Part shown: in pieces, positions 15,001 to 30,000 of the stretch
How positions within the stretch are numbered: the first letter of the stretch is position 1
How the letters are laid out: the number at the start of each line of letters is the position of its first letter
Assembly: GCA_944474755.1 (NCBI GenBank)
Contig: OX104112.1
Coordinates: 51,596,774-51,660,773, forward strand
Source: Limnoperna fortunei
Taxonomy: Eukaryota; Mollusca; Bivalvia; Mytilida; Modiolidae
Direction: 5' to 3'
Length of the DNA stretch: 64,000 bases
The notes under the pieces: model-generated
Database searches by the model: none
Told to the model about the DNA's origin: nothing
Seen by the model: only the letters and a program-made list of their open reading frames with translations
Translations under genes and position numbers: made by a program

Positions 15001-18000
15001 TTGTTTGTTTGTTTGTTTAAATGAGGTTTAAAATAGTCCCCTTTCAGCATTTGTGTTTAGTTATGTCCTGATGTCAATTTTAGTTCGGAAAAATCGCAAT
15101 TGTAGACGTACACTTTATTGTACCACACTATGTAAACACTGTACGTTATATGGCTAAGTATTTAATGTTAACATGGTACTGTTGCCTCATGTTGAAAATT
15201 ACGTACAATTTAGAGAAGACTTTGAGAGAAATATTACTTAAGTTTCGATCTTATAACTGTTGTTTTATTTCTGTACTATTTATGTAGATATACATTGGCT
15301 AGCTATACAACCTTTACTCTACTCACTAGTTTAAATTTTATAATAGTACTATAATAATATTATAAATATTAGTCACATTCGGTATTGAAACATGTTTTCT
15401 TTTGTTTTAGTAACTCCAGTAAAGCAAGCTCCATCAAAAACAGGTATACATTTAGCTCTTAAGTTGTTTGTTTGTTTGTTTGTTTAAATGAGGTTTAACA
15501 TAGTCCACTTTCAGCATTTGCGTTTAGTTATGTCCTACTGTCCAGTTTAGTTCGGAAAAAGCGCAATTGTACACGTAAACTTTATTGTACCACACTATGT
15601 AAACACTGTACGTTATATGGTTAAGTATTTCATGTTAACATGGTACTGTTGCCTCATGTTGAAAATTACGTACAATTTAGAGAAGACTTGGAGAGCACTT
15701 ATTACTTAAGTTTCTATCTTATAACTGTTGTTTTATTTCTGTACTATTTATGTAGATATATATTGGCTAGCTATACAACCTTTACTCTACTCACTAGTTT
15801 AAATTTTGTAATAGTACTATAATAATATTATAAATATTAGTCACATTCGGTATTTAAAAATTATTTCTTTTGTTTTAGTAACTCCAGTAAAGCAAGCTCC
15901 ATCAAAAACAGGTATACATTTAGCTCTTAAGTTGTTTGTTTGTTTGTTTAAATGAGGTTTAACATAGTCCCCTTTCAACATTTGTGTTTAGTTATGTCCT
16001 GATGTCAATTTTAGTTCGGAAAAAGAGCAATTGTAGACGTAAACTTTATTGTACCACACTATGTAAACACTGTACGTTATATGGCTAAGTATTTAATGTT
16101 AACATGGTACTGTTGCCTCATGTTGAAAATTACGTACAATTTAGAGAAGACTTTGAGAGCAATATTACTTAAGTTTCGATCTTATAACTGTTGTTTTATT
16201 TCTGTACTATTTATGTAGATATACATTGGCTAGCTATACAACCTTTACTCTACTCACTAGTTTAAATTTTATAATAGTACTATAATAATATTATAAATAT
16301 TAGTCACATTCGGTATTGAAACATTTTTTCTTTTGTTTTAGTCACTCCAGTAAAGCAAGCTCCATCAAAAACAGGTATACATTTAGCTCTTAAGTTGTTT
16401 GTTTGTTTAAATGAGGTTTGACAGAGTCCACTTTCAGCATTTGTGTTAAGTTATGTCCTGATGTCCAGTTTAGTTCGGAAAAAGCGCAATTGTACATGTA
16501 AACTTTATTGTACTACACTATGTAAGCACTGTACGTTATATGGCTAAGTATTTCATGTTAACATGGTACTGTTGCCTCATGTTGAAAACTCCGTACAATT
16601 TAGAGAAGACTTGGAGAGCACTTATTACTGAAGTTTCTATCTTATAACTGATGTTTTATTTCTGTAATATTTATGTAGATATAAATTGGCTAGCTATACA
16701 ACCTTTACTCTACTCACTAGTTTAAATGTTATAACAGTACTATAATAATATTATAAATATTAGTCACATTCGGTATTGAAACATTTTTTCTTTTGTTTTA
16801 GTCACTCCAGTAAAGCAAGCTCCATCAAAAACAGGTATACATTTAGCTCTTAAGTTGTTTGTTTGTTTGTTTGTTTAAATGAGGTTTAACATAGTCCACT
16901 TTCAGCATTTGTGTTTAGTTATGTCCTGATGTCCAGTTTAGTTCGGAAAAAGCGCAATTGTACACGTAAACTGTATTGTACCACACTATGTAAACACTGT
17001 ACGTTATATGTCTAAGTATTGCATGTTAACATGGTACTGTTGCCTAATGTTGAAAATTACGTACAATTTAGAGAAGACTTGGAGAGCACTTATTACTTAA
17101 GTTTCTATCTTATAACTGTTGTTTTATTTCTGTACTATTTTTGTAGATATACATTGGCTAGCTATACAACCTTTACTCTACTCACTTGTTTAAATTTTAT
17201 AATAGTACTATAATAATATTATAAATATTAGTCACATTCGGTATTGAAACATTTTTTCTTTTGTTTTAGTCACTCCAGTAAAGCAAGCTCCATCAAAAAC
17301 AGGTATACATTTAGCTCTTAAGTTGTTTGTTTGTTTGTTTGTTTAAATGAGGTTTAACATAGTCCACTTTCAGCATTTGTGTTTAGTTATGTCCTGATGT
17401 CCAGTTTAGTTCGGAAAAAGCGCAATTGTACACGTAAACTGTATTGTACCAAACTATGTAAACACTGTACGTTATTTGGCTAAGTATTTCATGTTAACAT
17501 GGTACTGTTGCCTCATGTTGAAAATTACGTACAATTTAGAGAAGACTTGTAGAGCACTTATTTCTTAAGTTTCTATCTTCTAACTGTTGTTTTTATTTCT
17601 GTACTATTTATGTAGATATACATTGGCTAGCTATACAACCTTTACTCTACTCACTAGTTTAAATTTTATAATAGTACTATAATAATATTATAAATATTAG
17701 TCACATTCGGTATTGAAACATTTTTTCTTTTGTTTTAGTCACTCCAGTAAAGCAAGCTCCATCAAAAACAGGTATACATTTAGCTCTTAAGTTGTTTGTT
17801 TGTTTGTTTGTTTAAATGACGTTTAACATAGTCCACTTTCAGCATTTGTGTTTAGTTATGTCCTACTGTCCAGTTTAGTTCGGAAAAAGCGCAATTGTAC
17901 ACGTAAACTTTATTGTACCACACTATGTAAACACTGTACGTTATATGGCTAAGTATTTCATGTTAACATGGTACTGTTGCCTTATGTTGAAAATTACGTA

Positions 18001-21000
18001 CAATTTAGAGAAGACTTGGAGAGCACTTATTACTTAAGTTTCTATCTTATAACTGTTGTTTTTATTTCTGTACTATTTATGTAGATATACATTGGCTAGC
18101 TATACAACCTTTACTCTACTCACTAGTTTAAATTTTATAATAGTACTATAATAATATTATAAATATTAGTCACATTCGGTATTGAAACATTTTTTCTTTT
18201 GTTTTAGTAACTCCAGTAAAGCAAGCTCCATCAAAAACAGGTATACATTTAGCTCTTAAGTTGTTTGTTTGTTTGTTTGTTTAAATGAGGTTTAACATAG
18301 TCCACTTTCAGCATTTGCGTTTAGTTATGTCCTACTGTCCAGTTTAGTTCGGAAAAAGCGCAATTGTACACGTAAACTTTATTGTACCACACTATGTAAA
18401 CACTGTACGTTATATGGTTAAGTATTTCATGTTAACATGGTACTGTTGCCTCATGTTGAAAATTACGTACAATTTAGAGAAGACTTGGAGAGCACTTATT
18501 ACTTAAATTTCTATCTTATAACTGTTGTTTTATTTCTGTACTATTTATGTAGATATATATTGGCTAGCTATACAACCTTTACTCTACTCACTAGTTTAAA
18601 TTTTGTAATAGTACTATAATAATATTATAAATATTAGTCACATTCGGTATTTAAAAATTATTTCTTTTGTTTTAGTAACTCCAGTAAAGCAAGCTCCATC
18701 AAAAACAGGTATACATTTAGCTCTTAAGTTGTTTGTTTGTTTGTTTAAATGAGGTTTAACATAGTCCCCTTTCAACATTTGTGTTAAGTTATGTCCTGAT
18801 GTCAATTTTAGTTCGGAAAAAGAGCAATTGTAGACGTAAACTTTATTGTACCACACTATGTAAACACTGTACGTTATATGGCTAAGTATTTAATGTTAAC
18901 ATGGTACTGTTGCCTCATGTTGAAAATTACGTACAATTTAGAGAAGACTTTGAGAGAAATATTACTTAAGTTTCGATCTTATAACTGTTGTTTTATTTCT
19001 GTACTATTTATGTAGATATACATTGGCTAGCTATACAACCTTTACTCTACTCACTAGTTTAAATTTTATAATAGTACTATAATAATATTATAAATATTAG
19101 TCACATTCGGTATTGAAACATTTTTTCTTTTGTTTTAGTCACTCCAGTAAAGCAAGCTCCATCAAAAACAGGTATACATTTAGCTCTTAAGTTGTTTGTT
19201 TGTTTAAATGAGGTTTGACAGAGTCCACTTTCAGCATTTGTGTTAAGTTATGTCCTGATGTCCAGTTTAGTTCGGAAAAAGCGCAATTGTACATGTAAAC
19301 TTTATTGTACTACACTATGTAAGCACTGTACGTTATATGGCTAAGTATTTCATGTTAACATGGTACTGTTGCCTCATGTTGAAAACTCCGTACAATTTAG
19401 AGAAGACTTGGAGAGCACTTATTACTGAAGTTTCTATCTTATAACTGATGTTTTATTTCTGTAATATTTATGTAGATATAAATTGGCTAGCTTTACAACC
19501 TTTACTCTACTCACTAGTTTAAATTTTATAATAGTACAATAATAATATTATAAATATTAGTCACATTCGGTATTGAAACATTTTTTCTTTTGTTTTAGTC
19601 ACTCCAGTAAAGCAAGCTCCATCAAAAACAAGTATTCATTTAGCTCTTAAGTTGTTTGTTTGTTTGTTTGTTTAAATGAGGTTTAACATAGTCCACTTTC
19701 AGCATTTGTGTTTAGTTATGTCCTGATGTCCAGTTTAGTTCGGAAAAAGCGCAATTGTACACGTAAACTTTATTGTACCACACTTTGTAAACACTGTACG
19801 TTATATGGCTAAGTTTTTCATGTTAACATGGTACTGTTGCCTCATGTTGAAAATTACGTACAATTTAGAGAAGAGTTGGAGAGCACTTATTACTTAAGTT
19901 TCTATCTTATAACTTTTGTTTTATTTCTGTACTATTTATGTCGATATACATTGGCTAGCTATACAACCTTTACTCTACTCACTAGTTTAAATGTTATAAC
20001 AGTACTATAATAATATTATAAATATTAGTCACATTCGGTATTGAAACATTTTTTCTTTTGTTTTAGTCACTCCAGTAAAGCAAGCTCCATCAAAAACAGG
20101 TATACATTTAGCTCTTAAGTTGTTTGTTTGTTTGTTTAAATGACGTTTAACATAGTCCACTTTCAGCATTTGTGTTTAGTTATGTCCTGATGTCCAGTTT
20201 AGTTCGGAAAAAGCGCAATTGTACACGTAAACTTTATTGTACCACACTATGTAAACATTGTACGTTATATGGCTAAGTATTGCATGTTAACATGGTACTG
20301 TTGCCTAATGTTGAAAATTACGTACAATTTAGAGAAGACTTGGAGAGCACTTATTACTTAAGTTTCTATCTTATAACTGTTGTTTTATTTCTGTACTATT
20401 TTTGTAGATATACATTGGCTAGCTATACAACCTTTACTCTACTCACTAGTTTAAATTTTATAATAGTACTATAATAATATTATAAATATTAGTCACATTC
20501 GGTATTGAAACATTTTTTCTTTTGTTTTAGTCACTCCAGTAAAGCAAGCTCCATCAAAAACAGGTATACATTTAGCTCTTAAGTTGTTTGTTTGTTTGTT
20601 TGTTTAAATGAGGTTTAACATAGTCCACTTTCAGCATTTGTGTTTAGTTATGTCCTGATGTCCAGTTTAGTTCGGAAAAAGCGCAATTGTACACGTAAAC
20701 TGTATTGTACCACACTATGTAAACACTGTACGTTATATGGCTAAGTATTGCATGTTAACATGGTACTGTTGCCTAATGTTGAAAATTACGTACAATTTAG
20801 AGAAGACTTGGAGAGCACTTATTACTTAAGTTTCTATCTTATAACTGTTGTTTTATTTCTGTACTATTTTTGTAGATATACATTGGCTAGCTATACAACC
20901 TTTACTCTACTCACTTGTTTAAATTTTATAATAGTACTATAATAATATTATAAATATTAGTCACATTCGGTATTGAAACATTTTTTCTTTTGTTTTAGTC

Positions 21001-24000
21001 ACTCCAGTAAAGCAAGCTCCATCAAAAACAGGTATACATTTAGCTCTTAAGTTGTTTGTTTGTTTGTTTGTTTAAATGAGGTTTAACATAGTCCACTTTC
21101 AGCATTTGTGTTTAGTTATGTCCTGATGTCCAGTTTAGTTCGGCAAAAGCGCAATTGTACACGTAAACTGTATTGTACCAAACTATGTAAACACTGTACG
21201 TTATATGGCTAAGTATTTCATGTTAACATGGTACTGTTGCCTCATGTTGAAAATTACGTACAATTTAGAGAAGACTTGTAGAGCACTTATTTCTTAAGTT
21301 TCTATCTTCTAACTGTTGTTTTTATTTCTGTACTATTTATGTAGATATACATTGGCTAGCTATACAACCTTTACTCTACTCACTAATAATATTATAAATA
21401 TTAGTCACATTCGGTATTGAAACATTTTTTCTTTTGTTTTAGTCACTCCAGTAAAGCAAGCTCCATCAAAAACAGGTATACATTTAGCTCTTAAGTTGTT
21501 TGTTTGTTTGTTTGTTTAAATGACGTTTAACATAGTCCACTTTCAGCATTTGTGTTTAGTTATGTCCTACTGTCCAGTTTAGTTCGGAAAAAGCGCAATT
21601 GTACACGTAAACTTTATTGTACCACACTATGTAAACACTGTACGTTATATGGCTAAGTATTTCATATTAACATGGTACTGTTGCCTCATGTTGAAAATTA
21701 CGTACAATTTAGAGAAGACTTGGAGAGCACTTATTACTTAAGTTTCTATCTTATAACTGTTGTTTTTATTTCTGTACTATTTATGTAGATATACATTGGC
21801 TAGCTATACAACCTTTACTCTACTCACTAGTTTAAATTTTATAATAGTACTATAATAATATTATAAATATTAGTCACATTCGGTATTGAAACATTTTTTC
21901 TTTTGTTTTAGTCACTCCAGTAAAGCAAGCTCCATCAAAAACAGGTATACATTTAGCTCTTAAGTTGTTTGTTTGTTTGTTTGTTTAAATGAGGTTTAAC
22001 ATAGTCCACTTTCAGCATTTGTGTTTAGTTATGTCCTGATGTCTAGTTTAGTTCGGAAAAAGCGCAATTGTACACGTTAACTTTTTTGTACCACACTATG
22101 TAAACACTGTACGTTATATGGCTAAGTATTTAATGGTAACATGGTACTGTTGCCTCATGTTGAAAATTACTACAATTTAGAGAAGACTTTGAGAGCAATA
22201 TTACTTAAGTTTCGATCTTATAACTGTTGTTTTATTTCTGTACTATTTATGTAGATATACATTGGCTAGCTATACAATCTTTACTCTACTCACTAGTTTA
22301 AATTTTATAATAGTACTATAATAATATTATAAATATTAGTCACATTCGGTATTGAAACATGTTTTCTTTTGTTTTAGTAACTCCAGTAAAGCAAGCTCCA
22401 TCAAAAACAGGTATACAATTATCTCTTAAGTTGTTTGTTTGTTTGTTTGTTTAAATGAGGTTTAACATAGTCCACTTTCAGCATTTGTGTTTAGTTGTGT
22501 CCTGATGTCCAGTTTAGTTCGGAAAAAGCGCAATTGTACATGTAAACTTTATTGTACCACACTATGTAAGCACTGTACGTTATATGGCTAAGTATTTCAT
22601 GTTAACATGGTACTGTTGCCTCATGTTGAAATTTACGTACAATTTAGAGAAGACTTTTAGAGCACTTATTAAGTTTCTATCTTATAACTGTTGGTTTATT
22701 TCTGTACTATTTATGTAGATATACATTGGCTAGCTATACAACCTTTACTCTACTCACTAGTTTAAATTTCATAATAGTACTATAATATTATAAATATTAG
22801 TGACATTCGGTATTGAAACATTTTTTTCTTTTGTTTTAGTCACTCCAGTAAAGCAAGCTCCATCAAAAACATTTATACATTTAGCTCTTAACACTTTCAT
22901 TACTGAATTGTTTTTTTTTCGCGAGTTTTCGTGGCCGATGTTTGATTCCCGCGCGCATTTTCGGTGTACTGAATTAATTAGCCATGTGCTCGACGTGACA
23001 TGAGGCTCCGTGAAAAAACGTAAGTATCTTCGTAGTTTGGTAACATATCGTGATAAAAATTATCACACACGTTCTTTATATAAAGTTTTTTCCGTTCTTA
23101 ACATCTTTGTACTATTTTGTGTTGTTTATTGTGCCGAATGAAGCTATAAGAAGTGTGGACAGCAAGATCGTGAATATAAATAAGTGTGCTCGATTCAAGT
23201 TAACACTCAAATTTTTTCTAAACACATTTTTTTACCGCTTAAACTTAAAAATGCATTTTCAAATAGTCCATTTCGATAAATAACCATTTTAACAGATACA
23301 ATGTTGGCTAGTTTTATCGAGATCAGTGAAAATTGTAACGAGTTTAGTTTACGGCAGCCATACGCATTTGTTTACATTTGCCAAGTAAGAGTTGTCTTTC
23401 TTTATCCGTGTGCATTCGATAATATTTTCAATGTTAACTATCCCCGATTGCATAAGTTTGATCTTATATGGTCATGCTGTTTGAAATATTTATTATTGTT
23501 AAGTGTGTTAGAAACACCCATTGCATTTATAGAATGTATATTTTATAACTGACAATACAAAAAGCTAAGGAATATTTAGTCTAAAAATATGTCAGAAAAC
23601 ACCTTACAAAAATTATTTTGAGATAAAAAAGTAATTAATAATATAAACAAATGTCCAATTACTGCTGTCTACTAACTGTTAGTATTTTTTGCTTGACCAG
23701 AAAATGATTTAGTTTTGATGGTCATCAAATTCTTCTGATATTACTATTACAATTTTTATCCTTTTTTTAATTTTAGTTGAAGTATTTTTTTTTTATTTTA
23801 AATATATATATATATATATTTTTATTTTATTAATATCATATAGGTCTCAAATTTTAATTATGTACATTATGTTATTTTTAGTTCAGCTGTATACAGTTAT
23901 ATTGGTATTTAGAGATCAGATGAGCAGAAAAACATTTAACCAATGAAGACAGGATTTTCCTATGTGCACTTACCAACAAGTAGAAGATATCCAGTGTTGT

Positions 24001-27000
24001 TCCTGCCTGAATGATATGTGCATTAGGATTCTAATTAAAGTCTTAAATTTCTATTATTAAAATTTCATGTGTAAAAAGAATCATCAGCAGAAGGATTTCA
24101 ATATAATTTAACTAAAAAAAATCAACAAACAGTAACAAGAAATTGTGAAAACTAATTGTCATAAAATGATGAGGAACTTTACAATAATATTTAATTGTAG
24201 CAATTTCACTTTATGGAACCTTGTAAAGCATTTAGGCAGACACAGGTGCTTGACACGGACAGAACACCCATATCTTGTTGTCTGCCAAAGCCAAAGTTTT
24301 GCCTACCATATCTGGGTCGGACATAACACAGATGACACATGTACTTTTAATTAACAGGACAGGAATGTGTCTCTGTATAAGTCACGATTCATTAGGAACT
24401 GCAGATGGTCTTCCTTTGCGATTATTTGTGCATTAATCGGCAACAAGTCCTTTGGCAACAGCCAATGAGAACTCTATGAAAGTGGTAGATGGATGGTCGC
24501 TAAAGAAGTCAAATCGGAAAGCATTTAACTTTGCCATCTCTAACACAGAAAAAAAATTCTCTGAATACTCGAGAGTCATATAATTGTAACAGAGTAATAC
24601 TGGATGTATTGATCAGCATTGTAAACCCCAGGCATGTTGAATATATAGTCAACTTTAGGGCAGTCAAATGCAGCCTACTGAGCCAACTTTCAACATCAAC
24701 TTCATGCTCAACCTGTGTTACATGTATAAATCATGTATAGTAGATAGTACATAGGCTGACTTCTTGTCCTTCCATGTAGTAGCAATAAGACACCACATAC
24801 TAGTACAGCTGTTCCAAAGTTCTCCCACAGATCTAGTTAGTTCTGGGGTTGTGAAAAATTTGTCAGTACAAATGTGGAATCCTCTAACAGCTAAATTGGA
24901 ACCCTCAATACACCTTTGTACTATACTTGTTACTAAATGTGTTTGAGGAGAATCATTTTTGACTGGATTATGGATAGATTTCATTGTAATAAATGTTTCC
25001 ACTTTCTTACTAGTTTAATCGAGGCATGTACTGTCTAAACTAATCGAACCCCTTTAAAGGAATCATGGATTCATCAAATGTAAGATTGCATCAATATTAT
25101 TTTCACATTGAAAAGTGTTGTTCAAATGATCAACTAATGATGGCTTTACTTTATACAATGGATCAAAGTTGGGTTGACTGGGAAGTTGTTCCAGTGTGTG
25201 CTGAATTGGAGAAATGCAAATACCTTAAAATTTGTATGAATTGATCACATGCCCTTGTTTTAAAGAGTATTGGTGTGTTTAGAAAGGAATCTGTTGACCA
25301 GTACATGTCGGTGGAAGCTTTCCTGTCAAAATCTATATTTGGAAGCAATGAATTATAAAAACACTCATTAGCGAAGACCTATAAAAACATTCATAAGCAA
25401 AGACCTATAAAACATTTAGTAGGCCTTGTCCATAGCATCTTTTTTTTTTGTCAAGGTGTTTTCATATATTTGGAGGCTTGTATATCAGTTTCTTTAATAA
25501 TATTTTCAATAAAAATGTCATTGAGAATGAGTTTAATAAAATCAACTGCTGGTTTTTTGTCATTTGTCATTTATCTTCTGGCACCTGTTATGCCAATACA
25601 TATTGGTTCAAATAAATGGGGTAGTCCTCTATCTGCATAACTGAAACTCTTATGCCAACCACGATTTTTAGTAAAAGACAAGACATTTATATATTTTATT
25701 TTGTTGTATATCGATTCCTTTGATAATGGTTAAAACTCGAGAATACCGAAATATGATTTCCGCCATATTGTTTACTGTGTTTACTGTTTACATAGCGACG
25801 GTAATATCCAGTTCTATTAATAATTTTAATACATTTCAGTCGAAATAAGAGAATAATGAAACAGGGTTATTTTGGGATTTTTTTTAAATTACGTATATTT
25901 ATCATAGATTAAGTGAAAGCCAATATAACATCTTATAATATTCGAGGACAACGGGCACCGGGCACCTGACTAACAATTTTCTTCTCGAAACACTACCCAT
26001 GGCATAAATGTCTCTGTAGCTCATCAAATTCGGTAGTTTATCCAATTCGGTATTAAGTTGTTTGAAAATTTGTTATTTAACACAGAAACGCTCGCGAAAA
26101 TGCAATAATTCCAGTACATTCCACGATGCCAATCGCCGCCATTTTCCTAATCGATAGTGTAGACGTCCGCTTGATATTTAATTATTATTATTCATGTTTT
26201 TTGCTTAAATTCGGCTCAAAATTCACTTTAAACAATAAAATATATATACTTTTCGCTTCACTTGAAATTAAAATTGTATTGCACGTGTAAAATGTTGATA
26301 AAATGGTTGGAAGTTTACTACGCCAAAAATCAATACTTGGGTATCCTTAAGGATACATTCGGTCGGAACACCGTGGTGCCTAAAGGATACATCCGGTATA
26401 CGTACGAGGGTGCCTAAAGGATACACGAGGTGTGAATGGGTTAAGTTGTTTGTTTGTTTAAATGAGGTTTAACATAGTCCACTTTCAGCATTTGTGTTTA
26501 GTTATGTCCTGATGTCCAGTTTAATTCGGAAAAAGCGCAATTGTACACGTGAACTTTATTGTACCACACTATGTAAACACTGTACGTTATATGGCTAAGT
26601 ATTTCATGTTAACATGGTACTGTTGCCTCATGTTGAAAATTGCGTACAATTTAGAGAAGACTTGGAGAGCACTTATTACTTAAGTTTCTATCTTATAACT
26701 GTTGTTTTATTTCTGTACTATTTATGTAGATATATATTGGCTAGCTATACAACCTTTACTCTACTCACTAGTTTAAATTTTGTAATAGTACTATAATAAT
26801 ATAATTATAAATATTAGTCACATTCGGTATTGAAAACTTTTTGTTTTTGTTTTAGTAACTCCAGTAAAGCAAGCTCCATCAAAAACAGGTATACATTTAG
26901 CTCTTAAGTTGTTTGTTTGTTTGTTTAAATGAGGTTTAACATAGTCCACTTTCAGCATTTGTGTTTAGTTATGTCCTGATGTCCATTTTAGTTCGGAAAA

Positions 27001-30000
27001 AGCGCAATTGTAGACGTTAACTTTATTGTACCACACTATGTAAACACTGTACGTTATATGGCTAAGTATTTCATGTTAACATGGTACTGTTGCCTCATGT
27101 TGAAAATTACGTACAATTTAGAGAAGACTTGGAGAGCAATATTACTTAAGTTTCGATCTTATAACTGTTGTTTTATTTCTGTACTATTTATGTAGATATA
27201 CATTGGCTAGCTATACAACCTTTACTCTACTCACTAGTTTAAATTTTATAATAGTACTATAATAATATTATAAATATTAGTCACATTCGGTATTGAAACA
27301 TGTTTTCTTTTGTTTTAGTAACTCCAGTAAAGCAAGCTCCATCAAAAACAGGTATACATTTATCTCTTACGTTGTTTGTTTGTTTAAATGAGGTTTAACA
27401 TAGTCCACTTTCAGCATTTGTGTTTAGTTATGTCCTGATGTCCAGTTTAGTTCGGAAAAAGCGCAATTGTACATGTAAACTTTATTGTACCACACTATGT
27501 AAGCACTGTACGTTATATGGCTAAGTATTTCATGTTAACATGGTACTGTTGCCTCATGTTGAAAATTACGTACAATTTAGAGAAGACTTGGAGAGCACTT
27601 ATTACTTAAGTTTCTATCTGATAACTGTTGTTTTATTTCTGTAATATTTATGTAGATATAAATTGGCTAGCTATACAACCTTTACTCTACTCACTAGTTT
27701 AAATTTTATAATAGTACTATAATAATATTATAAATATTAGTCACATTCGGTATTGAAACATTTTTTCTTTTGTTTTAGTCACTCCAGTAAAGCAAGCTCC
27801 ATCAAAAACAGGTATACAATTATCTCTTAAGTTGTTTGTTTGTTTGTTTGTTTAAATGAGGTTTAACATAGTCCACTTTCAGCATTTGTGTTTAGTTATG
27901 TCCTGATGTCCAGTTTAGTTCGGAAAAAGCGCAATTGTACACGTAAACTTTATTGTACTACACTATGTAAACACTGTACGTTATATGGCTAAGTATTTCA
28001 TGTTGACATGGTACTGTTGCCTCATGTTGAAAATTACGTACAATTTAGAGAAGACTTGGAGAGCACTTATTACTTAAGTTTCTATCTTATAAATGTTGTT
28101 TTATTTCTGTAATATTTATGTAGATATACATTGGCTAGCTATACAACCTTTACTCTACTCACTACTTTATAATAGTACTATAATAATATAAATATTAGTC
28201 ACATTCGGTATTGAAACATTTTTTCTTTTGTTTTAGTCACTCCAGTAAAGCAAGCTCCATCAAAAATAGGTATACAATTATCTCTTAAGTTGTTTGTTTG
28301 TTTGTTTGTTTAAATGAGGTTTAACATAGTCCACTTTCAGCATTTGTGTTTAGTTATGTCCTGATGTCAAGTTTAGTTCGGAAAAAGCGCAATTGTACAC
28401 GTAAACTTTAATGTACCACACTAAGTAAACACTGTACGTTATATGTCTAAGTTTTTCATGTTAACATGGTACTGTTGCCTCATGTTGAAAATTACGTACG
28501 ATTTAGAGAAGACTTGGAGAGCACTTATTACTTAAATTTCTATCTTATAACTGTTGTTTTATTTCTGTACTATTTATGTAGATATACATTGGCTAGATAT
28601 ACAACCTTTACTCTACTCACTAGTTTAAATTTTATAATAGTACTATAATTATAATATTATAAATATTAGTCATATTCGGTATTGAAACATTTTTTCTTTT
28701 GTTTTAGTCACTCCAGTAAAGCAAGCTCCATCAAAAACAGGTATACATTTAGCTCTTAAGTTGTTTGTTTGTTTGTTTGTTTAAATGAGGTTTAACATAG
28801 TCCACTTTCAGCATTTGTGTTTAGTTATGTCCTGATGTCCATTTTAGTTCGGAAAAAGCGCAATTGTAGACGTAAACTTTATTGTACCATACTATGTAAA
28901 CACTGTACGTTATATGGCTAAGTATTTCATGTTAACATGGTACTGTTGCCTCATGTTGAAAATTACGTACAATTTAGAGAAGACTTGGAGAGCAATATTA
29001 CTTAAGTTTCGATCTTATAACTGTTGTTTTATTTCTGTACTATTTATGTAGATATACATTGGCTAGCTATACAACCTTTACTCTACTCACTAGTTTAAAT
29101 TTTATAATAGTACTATAATAATATTATAAATATTAGTCACATTCGGTATTGAAACATGTTTTCTTTTGTTTTAGTAACTCCAGTAAAGCAAGCTCCATCA
29201 AAGACAGGTATACATTTAGCTCTTAAGTTGTTTGTTTTTTTGTTTAAATGAGGTTTAACATAGTCCACTTTCAGCATTTGTGTTTAGTTATGTCCTGATG
29301 TCTAGTTTAGTTCGGAAAAAGCGCAATTGTACACGTTAACTTTATTGTACCACACTATGTAAATACTGTACGTTATATGTCTAAGTTTTTCATGTTAACA
29401 TGGTACTGTTGCCTCATGTTGAAAATTACGTACGATTTAGAGAAGACTTGGAGAGCACTTATTACTTAAATTTCTATCTTATAACTGTTGTTTTATTTCT
29501 GTACTATTTCTGTAGATATACATTGGCTAGCTATACAACCTTTACTCTACTCACTAGTTTAAATTTTATAATAGTACTATAATTATAATATTATAAATAT
29601 TAGTCATATTCGGTATTGAAACATTTTTTCTTTTGTTTTAGTCACTCCACTAAAGCAAGCTCCATCAAAAACAGGTATACATTTAGCTCTTAAGTTGTTT
29701 GTTTGTTTGTTTGTTTAAATGAGGTTTAACATAGTCCACTTTCAGCATTTGTGTTTAGTTATGTCCTGATGTCCAGTTTAGTTCGGAAAAAGCGCAATTG
29801 TACATGTAAACTTTATTGTACCACACTATGTAAGCACTGTACGTTATATGGCTAAGTATTTCATGTTAACATGGTACTGTTGCCCCATGTTGAAAATTAC
29901 GTACAATTTAGAGAAGACTTGGAGAGCACTTATTACTTAAGTTTCTATCTGATAACTGTTGTTTTATTTCTGTAATATTTATGTAGATATAAATTGGCTA

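Larger units (their letters stand above)
13601..22887 (+). repeat. Micro-exon array, irregular part (21 units)
   Basis: Exon starts are 13682, 14142, 14325, 14948, 15411, 15879, 16342, 16802, 17270, 17739, 18208, 18676, 19139, 19599, 20067, 20531, 20999, 21443, 21912, 22378 and 22840. The exon at 14142 is followed by ATGTCC because an intron deletion removed its donor; that unit is only 183 bp long. The exon at 22840 has TT instead of GT at its donor. Units at 15411-16342 recur 2,797 bp later (18208-19139), and 16802-17270 recur 3,729 bp later (20531-20999), so duplicated blocks overlap here. A 24-bp gap near 21385 shortens one intron. Confidence 0.88.
22888..26444 (-). mobile_element. PiggyBac-like DNA transposon A, inserted in an array intron
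   Basis: TTAA at 22888-22891 and TTAA at 26441-26444 flank about 3,549 bp that interrupt one array unit; array sequence resumes in register on the right. Termini are CACTTTCATTACTG on the left and, read inward from the right, CCCATTCACACC. A decayed transposase lies on the - strand, so the right end is the 5' end. The 5' end has three 16-bp sites at a 34-bp period; the 3' end resembles that of element B. GC-richer patches near both ends differ from the AT-rich array. TTAA target sites and the transposase motifs together make the family assignment firm. Confidence 0.9.

Noticed and set aside
18638..18856. 72-codon - strand frame over an array unit
   Set aside because: Antisense to a unit; it exists only because of local variants and is not shared by other units.
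22800..24740. + strand frames of 60-83 codons within element A
   Set aside because: No domains, poor composition, and several lie opposite the decayed transposase or in the terminal region.
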